Counted from the stretch's first letter, positions 1 to 10,677 are shown. The stretch: DNA of 64,000 nucleotides from Aradus depressus (GCA_963662175.1 OY759217.1:15874562-15938561); one strand, 5' to 3'. A program made the numbers and translations. Notes: generated from the letters alone by a model not told the origin.

Positions 1-443
1 AGATAGTTAATTTACTGACCCGATAAATACTTGCCATCAAAATATATTTTATAAATTAAATGTTATTCCCTGAATGTTTAATTATTTTTGATCTTCTGCT
101 TTGAGTTTTTGGTAAATTTTTAAAAACATTAGAGAAACTGTAGATATGTAGATAACGTATTTTCATTATCAAAAAGATATGAATATTCCGTCCAGTGTCT
201 ACTAAATATTGACGGGAGCGCCCAGAGCTTCTCAATAAAGGTCATAAACTGAATCCCTGTTTCCCAAAATATATTAATACATTAGCACAAAAATTGAAAT
301 TCTTTATCACTTGGGTTGTTAAAGTTGAGTCTTTTTGCAACATGAAATTATTTATGTAGTAAGTGTTGGTAAATTTGAGACACTCTTACAAAAAAATAGT
401 CCATAAAGAATATAAATGACGATATATTTACTGAAATTACTTG
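1..443. other. AT-rich sequence, nothing recognised
   Basis: No coding potential, RNA gene or recognised repeat could be read here. Confidence 0.4.
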
Positions 444-755
444 GTTATTGTGACTCATGTCCGGGTTACCATATTTATTACCATAGCGATCTTTCTTCGC
501 TTTGGTGGCCAGACTATGGGAATCCTGAATTTTGCTTAACCAGGTTTAGTTACCTAGGATGAAGGGTCTTTAACGAATACCTGACATCGTACAGGCTCGG
601 GACCATCGCTTAACGTCTCGTCCGAAGGAATAACCGTCCTGAAAAAAAAAGGATTTAGAAATACAAGATTTTTTATCTAGGAAGTAAAAAACCTATGACA
701 TGCCGACTTTTACTTCCTAGATAAAAAATCCTAAGGATTACGAACGAACCCGAGA
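444..755 (-). repeat. Degenerate SINE-A copy with internal hairpin
   Basis: The minus strand carries the 3' body of SINE-A (the segments corresponding to GACTCATG..CCGGG, CTTTAACGA and GGGACCATCGCTTAACGTC are readable). Its head-proximal part contains a perfect 23-bp inverted repeat (667-689 and 708-730, 18-nt loop), apparently made by inverted duplication of the segment that normally reads TTACCTCCCAGATAAA. Confidence 0.7.
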
Positions 756-828
756 TCTTGATGATTGGATACTTACGTATAACTAACAAATTAAATGTTA
801 TAATTGGAAAAGATATTTTTCTACAGTT

Positions 829-1240
829 TTTTACTTTCCCAGCTAGAAGAAGTATAGGGAAAGTTATGTAATCGGTCAAAATTTCGGTGCTGAGTTTTCA
901 GCGGAATTTTATATTTTCCAACCTCTGAATTCCAAATATGAAAAAAAAGTTCTCTCTGTCTGTGTGTCTGTGAACACGATAACTCTTGATAAAATGAATG
1001 TATCGACACAAAATTTCATCTGTGAATTCGAAATCCCATAAGAACGAAACGTTACTAAGATGTTAATTTTTAACAGAATCGACTAAAGAGGGGGCTCAAT
1101 TCAAAAACCCTAAAAACTGCCGATTAAATGAATTTATCTATAGAAAATTTAGTTTGAGGATTAAGATGCCAGTGTGTCAACTGTTGAATATTAGCGCAAA
1201 CAATCGATTGGTTTTGGGGGGAGATCCAAAAGTTAATTAA
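829..1240 (+). repeat. Repeat R, partial
   Basis: Begins with the family end (TTTACTTTCCCAGCTAG), then GTTATGTAATCGGTC and the GTCTGTGAACACGATAACT block, and ends near the block resembling GACTGGTTTTGGAGGGGGAG. Family defined under the copy at 1800-2605. Confidence 0.75.
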
Positions 1241-1683
1241 AAATTTCAAGCCATAACTGTACAAAAAGTTCACAACCAGCGTAGAAAAAAACAAAAAAAG
1301 GGATGAAAATCACCCACAGTGAACCCTCATGGCATCACTTCATCTGTATGTCAAACTCTATTTAACCTTCTTGGAGGGGTTGTGGGGTAATTTTGTATTT
1401 AAAATTTTGGCGTAGACACGTCGGTATATGCCTAAAGTGTGATGTTCAAGTAGCCGTGTAAGTCTTGTTGCTTACGTATGGTGGGCATTGTGTGATCTGT
1501 TGGTGTTTATGGATTGATGTATCTGTATTATTTTGGTGTTCGAAGCCTTTGTTATACTATATATCTTTAAGACGTAAGTCAAGAGAAGTCGGAGGAAATA
1601 GGTGTAACTATTTAGTTTCTTTACTGTCGGTAATTTACAACGGCCATTCAAAATGTTGTATAAGGTGAGTCCTGCTAGTTAGG

Positions 1684-1805
1684 TATTGTGAGTCATGGCC
1701 GAGCTAACTACGAGGTCATATCGCCTACTACCAGAGCTCTCTTTCTCTAATGGACATGAGCCTAACTTCCCATTCAAAGGCCGGCGTGCCCAAAGTTTTT
1801 TACCT
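1684..1805 (-). repeat. SINE-A 3' fragment
   Basis: Shows GAGTCATGGCCGAGC..CTACGAGGTCATATCGCC and the GGCCGGCGTGC block with the middle deleted. It abuts a copy of repeat R. Confidence 0.6.
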
Positions 1806-2605
1806 CATTTCGGAGTTTTCAACGGAATTTCATGTTTTCCGACCACCAGATACTTATACATGAGAAAAAAAATCTGTCTGTGTCTGTGAACACGATAAAT
1901 CCTGAAATAATGAATGTATTGCCCGGAAACTTTGTATGTATATCCAGAACCTTTTCAGCCAAATCGACCAAAGTCAAGGGAGGATTAGGGGGAAGGCTTA
2001 ACATAAAAACTCTTATAACTGCCGATTGTATAAATGTATCAACATGAAGTTTTATATTTGTGACCAAAACCCCATAAGGACAACACGTATGCATTTTCAG
2101 CGAAATCGGCCAAAGGGAAGGGGGGATTAGGAGAGAGGTTTAACTCAAAAACTCTAATAACTGCCGTTGTAATGAACGTATTGACCCACAATTTCAAAAG
2201 CGAATTCAAAACCTCGGAAAGACGACACAGCGGAATCGACAGAAATGAAGGTGGACTCAACTCAAAAACGCCATTATCTGAGGATTTAATGAATGTATCG
2301 ACATAAAATTTCATATTTAAAGTCCAAACCCAATGAGGACATAACCTGTCAAACTTCAGCGAAATCGGCTAAAGAGAAAAGGGGGTCCAGAGGTGGGGGC
2401 TTAATTATAAAACCCTAATAACTGCCGATTTAATTAATGTAAAAACAAAATTTAGTATAAGGATTTAGGAGCCCCAAATAAGTCAATTGTTGACTATTAG
2501 CGCAAACGATCGACTGATTTTGGAGGGGGAGCAAAACGTTAATTGATTAATTCGTATTGGGGAAGTCCATGGCCGGTGATTCACCGACGACTTTTTTTTT
2601 TTCTC
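1800..2605 (+). repeat. Repeat R, nearly full length (reference copy)
   Basis: Unclassified interspersed repeat of about 800 bp. It has three tandem subrepeats of about 130-150 bp. Each contains GAATGTATCGACA, then CCATAAGGACGACACC, then a TTTTCAGC.AAATCG..CAAAGGGAAGG block and a TAATAACTGCCG joint. It ends with an ATTAATTCGT..TGGGGAAGT block and GGTGATTCACCGACGACTTTT. Intact copies elsewhere begin ACTTCCCCAGC and carry GCTGGGGAAGT near the other end, so the family has short inverted termini. No protein is encoded. Confidence 0.8.
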
Positions 2606-3118
2606 TTAGTTTACTTCGTATAGCTGGTGCCATAAAAAAAAAGCATTCTAAAGCATCGAAACTGAGAGATGGAAGAGTTAAGCGAATGCGAATGCAACAA
2701 ATTTCGCCTGAACAAAGCGAATAATCACAAGACTGTCAACCTGCAGGATTAACATTTTTTATTTAGGATTTACAATTTGATTATAAAAAATTTTATTGAT
2801 CATTAAAGAATCCTTCAAGACTGTGTTGTAATATAACAAATAAATAATAACTACTGAGAAAAGTTACAACACTTAGGTACTGAATTAATAATAAATAATA
2901 ATTATTATAACTGTAGATACATGTATAATTAGTTGATATGAAAAAATGAAAATAATTAAATATAACTGGGGAAGTAAAATTAGTTTGCAAAATGCGGAGT
3001 GATGAAATGTATTTGGAAAAGTTAATACATATACAATATGGCGATGACCTAAATATGGGAAGTTATTTCATAATGAGCTTCTTTACCAAATAAGTAATAT
3101 TTCTTATCCTTTATTACT
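2606..3118. other. AT-rich sequence, nothing recognised
   Basis: Simple AT-rich DNA between two R copies. No ORF with family resemblance. Confidence 0.4.
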
Positions 3119-3472
3119 TCCCCAGTTATTAAGGGGGGGATTCCCTAATCACAAAAAATCTAATAAACTTATCACAAAAAATCTAATAACTGCCGTTGTA
3201 GTATTGTGATGAAGTGACGATGTGTTGAGACGAAGTTTCATTTGTGAATTCAAAACACTCAAGGACAATACGTATTAATTTTCAGCGGAATCAGCGAGAG
3301 GGGGGATTCGAAGGGCCTCGACATTACATTTTCAATAACTGTCAATGCAATGTTTATATCGACACAAAATTTAGTTTGAGGATTCAGAAGCGTAAATCGA
3401 TTAAAGGAGGGAGAGCAACAATTTAAAGAATAATTCGTTTTGGGGAAGTACATTGCTGGCGATTTACCGACG
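3119..3472 (+). repeat. Repeat R, truncated
   Basis: Last subrepeat plus the terminal GGGGAAGTACATTGC and GATTTACCGACGA block; the 5' part is missing or scrambled. Confidence 0.7.
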
Positions 3473-3544
3473 ATTCAAACATTATTTTAAGTCAAGTTCA
3501 AAAGTTGCTTGATAATAAAGTATAAATAAGCTTAATAAGTTTGA

Positions 3545-3886
3545 GGTTAGGTTAGGTTTTATGACTCACCCGGGCTTAACTATGAAGTCATATCGCCTAC
3601 TATCAGAGCGCTCTTTCGTCACTCTGGTGGAGATGAGCCCGACTCTACTATGAGAGTCCTAAATTTTGCCTACTCTAAATTTTTATTCATCTAGGGTAAG
3701 GGGTCTTTAACGAGTACCTAACATCGTACAGGCTCGGGACCATCGCTTAACGTCCCATCCGAAGGACGGCGTGCTTAAGTTTATTTTACCTCCCAGATAA
3801 AATAAACGGGGGCCTCGGTCGGGTTTCGAACCCACGTTCTTGAGCTCAGAAGGCAAGCACGCATATCATTGAGCTACCGGCGCCCT
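3545..3886 (-). mobile_element. SINE-A, full length with target-site duplication
   Basis: tRNA-derived SINE read on the minus strand. The 5' tRNA-like head (GGCGCCGGTAGCTCAATG, A box; GGGTTCGAAACCC, B box) is at the right. It is followed by the body with GATGGGACGTTAAGCGATGG and GAGCCTGTACGATGT, and the tail CCTAACCTAACC is at the left. A perfect 14-bp TSD (CTTAATAAGTTTGA) lies at 3531-3544 and 3887-3900, direct evidence of insertion by target-primed retrotransposition. Confidence 0.93.
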
Positions 3887-3900
3887 CTTAATAAGTTTGA

Positions 3901-4254
3901 TATAGAAATTAAATAAAATTGAACACAACTAACCCGCCGTGCAAGTAATCAATTTTGAGTTTTTTAGTTGTATTTAATTTATTTTTATACGACGTCTCAA
4001 ATTTAGACTTCTCCAGGACATGTTAATTTGAGGACTTTTTCCGAATGCTATCAATATAATAATGATGTAAATAGTTAAGGGTATCTCTACTTAGAAACAT
4101 TCCTTAATCTAATCCCACCATATATGACATACATTTTGCTAAGCTGGTGAAATAAAGAATTTATTTTTCTAGACTAGATAATGTTAAATACAAATTGTAT
4201 TTTTGTAGAACATATTATATATGTGTAATTTTAGAATGAAAATGGCAGATGAAA
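3901..4254. other. AT-rich sequence, nothing recognised
   Basis: No gene or recognised repeat. Confidence 0.4.
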
Positions 4255-4450
4255 TAAAACAAGTCAAAACTATTCTAGTCAAAACTATTCATTACATCGG
4301 CAGTTATTGAAGTTTGTGTGTTACGCTCTCCCCCATACCCGTCCATTCAGCTGAAAATTAATAGGTGTCGTCCGTATGTTGTTCTAGATACAATTATTAA
4401 GTTACGTGTCGATACATTAATTCTTACGGGAGTTATGGCATTCACAACCA
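4255..4450 (-). repeat. Repeat R fragment
   Basis: Reverse orientation: ATTCATTACATCGGCAGTTA, AAAATTAATAGGTGTCGTCC and TCGATACATTAATTCT blocks in family order. Confidence 0.65.
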
Positions 4451-4715
4451 CATAATATCCCATTCGAGATGGACACCTTAGTTCCTTCTAGATTCGCTCT
4501 CTTTCAAGTTGTTCGTGAACATGGAGGTCTGTTCTAGCCATTCCAGGGGGCTCCCTGTAGCGAGGGTTGCATAGTTCCATTGGTTAATTATTAATTTTGT
4601 TATTTTAATTTTAAATATAATTAATTATAATATAATTTAATCTGTAGATAATTAACGAAGTTTCTCCTCACTTGTTAAACAATTTAATATTTCATTTTTG
4701 GTACAATACCCTTTT

Positions 4716-5125
4716 CCTCAGCTATAAGAGGTTTAGGGGAAGTTTGATGTTAAATTTTCACTCAAATTTTATATATTTCGACCCCATAATTCGAAAATTG
4801 AAAAAAAAAAAAAATTACTTTCTGTTTGTTTGTCTATGATCACGATAACGTCGAATACAATAAATCTAGTGACATACAATTTTACATGTGTATCCCGAAC
4901 CTCATAAGGACGACAACTATTGATTTTCAACCAAATCGACCAAAGGGAAGGGAGGAATCCTATTTAATGGATGTATCGACAAGAAATTTTATATGAGGTT
5001 TCAGAAGTCCCTGTAAATCAACAATTGATTTCTAGCCTAAATGGTCGATTCGTGTTAGAAGGAAAGGGAAAACGTGGTTGGTTTATTCGTGCTGGGGTCC
5101 ATTGCCGGTGATTCTGGGGTTTAGT
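4716..5125 (+). repeat. Repeat R, internally deleted
   Basis: Starts CTCAGCTATAAGAGGTTTAGG, contains the AAGGACGACA and CAAATCGACCAAAGGGAAGG blocks and ends near ATTGCCGGTGATTC. Confidence 0.7.
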
Positions 5126-5219
5126 TGTTTCTTCTTAATTTACTATAATTTCCTCTTCATTAAAATTTTTGAAATTCAAATATATACTTCCTATGTAAGT
5201 AATCAATGGATTTATACAA

Positions 5220-5475
5220 GTTAGTTATTATGAGTCATGCCAGGGCTTTAACTGCGAGGTCATAACGTCTACTAACAGAGCACTCTTTTGTTACTCTGAT
5301 GGACTCTACTGTCCTAAATTTTGCTTACCTAGGTTTATTCAGAGTAGGGGTCTTTAACGAGTACCTGACATCGTACAGGCTTGGGACCATCGCTTATCGA
5401 CCCATCCGAAGGTTTTTTCGCATCTTTAATAAAAAACCTCAAGGCCTCGGCCTGGTTTCGAACCTGCGATCTTAT
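5220..5475 (-). repeat. SINE-A, head-truncated
   Basis: Body and B box (GGTTTCGAACC) present; the A-box head is missing. The tail side reads TTAGTTATTATGAGTCATG. Confidence 0.8.
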
Positions 5476-6390
5476 AATTAAAAATGCTATGTTAAAATTC
5501 TTATTGAAATCCGCTAAAAGTGTCATTTTCCCGAATCTAGATTAGAATTCGCTCCTCATAAATTTGAGAGGAGGCGGGTATGAGGTGGTGTTCATTAAAA
5601 CGTGGGATAGTGGCCTCAAGTTATCATGAGGACACCACTTTTAGTTGGAGAGGATTATCATCCACCTGATGAGGCGTCGTCACGCGAAATTTCAATACAG
5701 ATACTCGGAGCACACGCACCTCGCTTCCTATCGTTCCTTCAGTAGGAACTACTCATAGTTCAACTCATATAATAACGGGTCAAATTCTCTTTAAAGTGCA
5801 AGTTGATATGAAGTTGCTAGGATCGCTGGTTAATGATAGAACGTACGTCCTTCCAGCAGGACGCAGCATACTGCCGGTAGGACGCACATTTGCTAGTGTA
5901 TAGAGGTTTTTCTGTCCTTCAGGCTGGACTGCCGGTGCTACCAATGGAAAGTTCAGCAAATTATAAGTTGGTGCTATCATTTAGTGTGGGTTAACCTCGA
6001 ATAATCCACTTCGCGCGCGTCAGTACTGTTGTTTTCAACATGTTTGCTTCTTGATTCATGCTTGTAAGTTCAAAATTTGAAATTGGCGAAAAGCATAAGG
6101 CTGGAAGAAAAAAAAAAAAAAAACAGGAGAGAAAGACCGCGCGTGGCTATATTGCGCGGGAAAACATTCATTATCAGTGAAAGCCCGCTTTTTTGTCAGT
6201 TCTAAACAAGATGTCGCTAATAATAGAGCCATGAGAACGTATTTTTGTTTTGGCAACTTTTTTTGATTCCCTAAACACTGACAATGCTTAGAGTAGAGTG
6301 GAATTCGGCGATGATTACCAGAACTAATCTCTCATACAGATTTCATTTCTGTTTTGGCTCTTCAACATATCAATAACGGCAGTTCCTCAG
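5476..6390. other. Non-coding DNA with one RNA-like motif
   Basis: No ORF of recognisable family. It contains the CUGAUGAG-hairpin-GAAA motif at 5666-5689 (listed separately) and a poly-A run near 6108-6124. Confidence 0.4.
5666..5689 (+). other. CUGANGAN-hairpin-GAAA RNA motif
   Basis: The sequence reads CTGATGAG, a 4-bp stem GCGT/ACGC with loop CGTC, then GAAA. This resembles a hammerhead ribozyme catalytic core with one extra base between CUGAUGA and helix II. No partner strands for the flanking helices were found here, so activity is not claimed. The same motif recurs in palindromes at 18.7, 24.1, 37.1 and 39.1 kb and at 52.8 kb. Confidence 0.5.
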
Positions 6391-6572
6391 ATGCACCTGA
6401 ATCGATCTGCAGAGGCAGTGATGCAGCATACTTTGGTGGCACTATCAGCACACGATGAAAGTACAAGGGTTCAAAGGAAGTGTGTTATATGTTCTCGAGT
6501 TCACCACAAGCAGGTAAAAGCTAGTTATTATTGCAAGGATTGCGGACCGCGAGCAATATTATGCTCCCCTCA
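6391..6572 (+). pseudogene. piggyBac-like transposase C-terminal remnant
   Basis: The frame reads an HDESTRVQRKCVICSR segment followed by SYYCKDCG. That is basic residues, CxxC, about 15 residues, then CxxC, the arrangement of the cysteine-rich zinc domain at the end of piggyBac (DDE_Tnp_1_7) transposases. The final C..C..H part is replaced by the tandem repeat that follows at about 6585. The catalytic core is absent. Another treble-clef or ring-like domain cannot be excluded. Confidence 0.45.
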
Positions 6573-6584
6573 AACGGGCAGGAT

Positions 6585-7010
6585 GGGCCAAGTGGCTAGT
6601 CTCGCCGGCCGGACTAGTATAGTGAAGTCGTCAAGATTGTTGACCGGATCCCGAATGTACAAGTGGCTAGTCCACTGACTGAAATTACGATGGCCAAGTG
6701 GCTAGAATCGCCGGCTGGAATAGTATAGTGAAGTTGTCATGATTATTGACCGTATCCCGAATATACAAGTGGCTAGTCCACTGACTGAAATTCCGATGGC
6801 CAAGTGGCTAGTCTCGCCGGCTGGAATAGTATAGTGAAGTTGTCATGTCCAAGTGGCTAGTTCACTGGTTGAAATTCAGATGGCCAAATGGCTCTCACCG
6901 CTGGCTAAAATCTCGATTTCCAAGAGGCTATTGTTACTGGCCGAGTTGTCATCATTGTTGGACGGATGCCTGGCTGCTAAATGGTTATCATCCCTGGCTG
7001 AATTCTAAAT
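6585..7010 (+). repeat. Degenerate tandem repeat, about 105-bp period
   Basis: CAAGTGGCTAG recurs about eight times, alternating between GTCTCGCCGGCTGGA and GTCCACTGACTGAAATT contexts. This gives a higher-order unit of about 105 bp. The last units decay (CAAATGGCT, CAAGAGGCT). Confidence 0.8.
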
Positions 7011-7137
7011 GTGGCTGTTCTAAATTCCGTTTTTTCTGTCATTTCTTTTTCTTCAGCCTATTGTTTATTCACATTGTGGAGGAATCTTTTCACTATCGGT
7101 CAGGATAAGAATATTATGAGCAAAGGTAATAAGACTC

Positions 7138-7395
7138 ATGGTGCATTTTCATCCAGTCTTCATTCCAACAAGAAATATATTGAAGAGGATTGCACAGAGG
7201 CTGTATCCTTGTCTGACACCCTCTGTGACATTAGACTTTTCGACTCAACAACTATTCATAGTTTTCTTGCATTTGTCGCAAACCTATACAAACTGCAATT
7301 TCTTTCATGAGATGAACAATTTCGATTGTCTGAAGATCAGCGAAGCACATAAGAGCTATCTTCTAACAGCAATAACTATTCTACACCTTCTGTAA
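7138..7395 (-). pseudogene. Non-LTR reverse transcriptase fragment
   Basis: On the minus strand one frame reads SNVTEGVRQG followed by YSLCAILFNIFL. This matches the RQGD.LSP.LFN motif of the reverse transcriptase fingers/palm of LINE elements, with the D of RQGD changed to Y. Upstream codons are broken by stops and a frameshift. No other RT motif could be joined. Confidence 0.65.
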
Positions 7396-7400
7396 ATGAC

Positions 7401-7867
7401 CTCCAATTTCCTTCCAGTTATTTGAAACATTTAAATATATATTAATTTTTTCAATGATGTACATTAAATTGTAATATTTTTGAAAAGTGTCTCTATATAG
7501 GTGCCCAGGGAGGAGTTAGTCAGATAGGATAGAGACATCTGTCGTATTGGAGGCGCCGCTCCCTAAGTGGTCATAATGACCTAACTCACTTCTGCTCCCA
7601 TCCTGGACTTACTCCCTCTTCACTTTTTATATGGATTTATGGCACTACCCTTATCCTGGGTCTCCCATAACAAGAGTTATAATTAAAAAAAACACAGTGG
7701 GGGAGCAAAAACACGATATAATTCAACCTTACAGGAGGAGCAATACGAGTATACCCAAGATAAAACTCACAATGTTCATCAATTTATTTCGAATACTCAA
7801 CGGAGTAAACTCTTAAACTCCCTTAGAATAGTAGCGTTTCCTTCACCGATTGAACGAATAAGTTAAA
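7401..7867. other. Non-coding, nothing recognised
   Basis: A moderately GC-balanced stretch (7500-7620) followed by AT-rich DNA; no family recognised. Confidence 0.35.
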
Positions 7868-9245
7868 ATGTAAAAAAGTCGTCTGTGAATCACCGGCTAT
7901 CTACTTCCCCAACACGAATTTATCAACTACGTTTTTGCTTTCCCTCCAAAACTAAAGTTTAGTTCAAAACTCAGTAGTTACATAGGTCCTCCTACATAGT
8001 CCTCATACTAAATGTTGTGTCAATACATTCATTACATCGGCAGTTATTGGGGGTTTTGAGTCGAGACCTCTCCTCTGATCCTCTTATTCACTTCATCAGA
8101 TTTTATGGAAAATTGATGAGTGTAGTGGAGTAATTAAAAAAAGTGAAGAAGGCTTAAGTGGCTTTAAGTGTTAAGTGTTAATCTTAAATAAATGATAAAT
8201 AAATAAAAATAGTATATAGTTAATAATAATGAAATAATAATAATAATTAAATAAACAATAAGAATTACCACATTTCCTGTAAAAATTTGATCTCTTTTCT
8301 TTTACTAAATTTTGATTTCTACAGTAGTTTTTCGAAAAGGGCCCTAAAAAAGTGTCAAAAGTTCAAGACGTGTAATTTTGAAGAAAGTGCACGTATATTT
8401 TTAAAAAAAATCAATTAACCAACTTTTCATTTGGATTTCTACAGAGATGCTATTTGTAATAATTTTAAATAATATTAAATCTAATCCAAAGGTTTTCAAA
8501 TAATTTACTGGGCCAACAGGGAAAATGAATAGAATAGAATTTTATAAAACAAATATTGGGTTTATTTTCTTAATCAACTACATTATAAAATAAAGGAAAC
8601 TAAACATTAACAAACAAAAAATCAAAGGAAAAAATCTTAAAAACAAATTCTTAAACTTATGCAATCTTTTTGTTTTATATTTTGGGCCATTCTCTAAAAT
8701 TAAGTTAGGTATATATTTCTGGGCATATATCCTGTACATATAAACAAATGAAAGTACCTTCTTTTTGGATCAATTTCACCGTCAATACACTTCTATTTAG
8801 TTCATTTCAACATAAGCCAAAACTATACATTTTTACTTATCACTTTACTTTCAACAGCTGATATCCGTGTTTTGTTTTTTTAATCATTTGTTTTAAAAAA
8901 AATTTGCTTTAAAAATAATAAATATAATTATTTTTTTAAAGGTTTATAACTTAATTATTTTATTGTGTGTTTTTATATATCACAGTAGTCCTTATAGATT
9001 TTGAATTGAAATATAAAATTTCAGGTCCATACGTTCATTACATCGACAATTACTGTTATTTTTGAATTGAGTCTCTCTCTCTCTCTCTCTAGTGCCATCT
9101 TTGGCAGGTTTGGCTGAAAATTAGTAAGTGTCGTCCTTAGAGGGTCCTGAATACATATATAAAATTTTGTGTCGATGCTTTCATCATATCGGGAGTTATT
9201 TCGTTCGCAGACACACAGAGAAACAGACAGGCTTTTCATTTTTTA
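7868..9245 (-). repeat. Repeat R split by a solo LTR
   Basis: Left half 7868-8125 (TGAATCACCGGC, CTACTTCCCCAACACGAA and first subrepeats) and right half 8989-9245 (CCTTATAGATTTTGAATTG to ACACACAGAGAAACAGACAGG) are one R copy. The 8126-8984 element sits inside its AGGTGTCGTCCTTAT block. Confidence 0.8.
8126..8984 (-). mobile_element. Solo LTR related to the 40-45 kb element
   Basis: Reverse complement resembles the LTRs at 40.1 and 44.3 kb over most of its length. Shared blocks, as read on the plus strand, are ACCACATTTCCTGT, ATTTGATCTCTTTT, TTTCTACAGTAGTTT, TCTAATCCAAAGG and AACAGCTG. It begins TG and ends CA and is flanked by GTAG at 8122-8125 and 8985-8988 (GTAGT if one base longer). This fits LTR-LTR recombination leaving one LTR. 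It is clearly more diverged than the 40 kb copies. Confidence 0.82.
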
Positions 9246-9269
9246 TTTTTGAAATCTGTTTTTACTTAC

Positions 9270-10000
9270 TAATCCAAAATGATGGGCTTGTGACTCAATA
9301 AGTGACACTACGTTCTAACAAATTTCTTTTTCGATTTTTCAGTTTTCCAACTACAGTAAAATTATTTATTCGTAGGACACCAAATAAGATATATATAATA
9401 TTTTAGAAGTACAATCTATTGAGTATTGAAGAAAAGTATGAACAATGATAGATTTACTTTGACTAAATAGAACCTCCTATAAGGTTCATTATAATTTAAT
9501 GGTGTTTTTGCCCCTCAATATGACTTAGTAAAAAATTATATATATCTTATTTGAGAGGGCGCCGGTAGCTCAGTGGTATGAGTGCTTGCCTTCTGAACTC
9601 AAGATCGTGGGTTCGAAACCCGACTGAGGCCCTTAGTTTATTTTTTCTGGGAGGTAAAATAATCTTAAGCACGCCGTCCTTCGGATGGGACTTTAAGCGA
9701 TGGTCCCGAGCCTGTACGATGTCAGGTACTCGTAAAAGACCCCCTACCCTAGGGGAATAAGAATTTAGGACCCACAGTAGAGTCGGGCTCATGTCCACCA
9801 GAGTGACGAAAGAGCGCTCTGGTAGTAGGCGATATGACCTCATAGTTAAAGCCCGGGCATGAGTCATAAAACCTAACCTAACCTCTTATTTGGTGTCTTA
9901 CGAATAAATAACTTTACTGTAGCGGAATGACTGAAAAATCGAAAAAGAAATTTCTTATAACGCAGTCACTTATTGAGTCACAAGCCTTAATTTTGGATTA
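9270..10000. mobile_element. Foldback (long-TIR) element hosting a SINE
   Basis: The left arm from 9270 (TAATCCAAAAT, GGCTTGTGACTCAATAAGTGA, ATTTATTCGTA) is the inverted complement of the right arm ending at 10000. Arms are about 130 bp and a SINE-A interrupts the right one. The 11-bp direct repeat TGTTTTTACTT lies at 9257-9267 and 10001-10011. Long TIRs with a 9-11 bp TSD fit a Mutator-like MITE; the class is an inference. No transposase. Confidence 0.75.
9554..9883 (+). mobile_element. SINE-A, full length with target-site duplication
   Basis: GGCGCCGGTAGCTCAGTGG (A box), GGGTTCGAAACCC (B box), then the body and an AACCTAACCTAACC tail. The TSD TCTTATTTG is at 9545-9553 and 9884-9892. The target lies within the right arm of the foldback element, so the SINE is the younger insertion. 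Confidence 0.93.
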
Positions 10001-10257
10001 TGTTTTTACTTTCCGTTAGCAGCGCTTCCTCCTCTGATTGAACCAGAAAGTTGAAATCTAAGATTTTCATACAGATTATTCACATTATTTCAAGTTTTGT
10101 GCAACTTTCTGGAACCGCAACTTCCTCAAAAAGCAGTCAGTGTACTTGAGAACATTTACATGAATCAAACTGTAGACCTTTTGAATATTTTTTTGATTCC
10201 TTCAAAAACCTTTTAACCTGAGTTCATGGGATTACAAATCCGAGCATATACTTTTAT

Positions 10258-10440
10258 CTCCCCGGATATACAAAGTATAGGGGCAGTTATGTAATCTCTG
10301 TGAACACGAGAACCCCATAATGACGACACCTATTGATTTTCAGCCAAATCCGCCAAAGAGAAGCAAGGGAGGTTATAACAAATACTGTTATAACTGCCAA
10401 TGTAATGAATGTATTGACACACAATTTAATATGTAAATAC
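10258..10440 (+). repeat. Repeat R fragment
   Basis: ATATACAAAGTATAGGGGCAG, CGACACCTATTGATTTTCAG and CTGCCAATGTAATGAATG blocks with large deletions. Confidence 0.65.
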
Positions 10441-10473
10441 AACACCATTTATTATATATTATTATTTTTACGT

Positions 10474-10677
10474 TTTTTTTCCTCATGTACGATGTATATT
10501 AGCCCTGACTCTTATAATGGTGTTTTACCTAATTATTTACGACATCCATGCCCCGGAAGGGAGTTTTATCTACGAAATAAAACTCATTCCCGGACGGGAT
10601 TCGAACCCGCAAAACAAGGTGAGACCATGCGACTAAAACCCTACGCTCTATCCCGCACGGCCACCATGGCTCCCTTG
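10474..10677 (-). mobile_element. Second SINE family (SINE-B), Leu/Ser-tRNA-like head
   Basis: Minus strand begins GGGAGCCATGGTGGCCGTGC. The A box (TGGCCGTGCGG) is of the type seen in tRNA-Leu/Ser, and the B box is GGGTTCGAATCCC. A body with CCGGGGCATGGATGTCG and an A-rich tail follow. The 9-bp TSD TTTTTACGT is at 10465-10473 and 10678-10686. It is unrelated in sequence to SINE-A apart from promoter boxes. Confidence 0.85.

Noticed and set aside
9558..9630. Possible tRNA genes (A box and B box with cloverleaf-like spacing)
   Set aside because: The same sequence recurs many times joined to a common body and tail with TSDs, so these are SINE heads, not tRNA genes.
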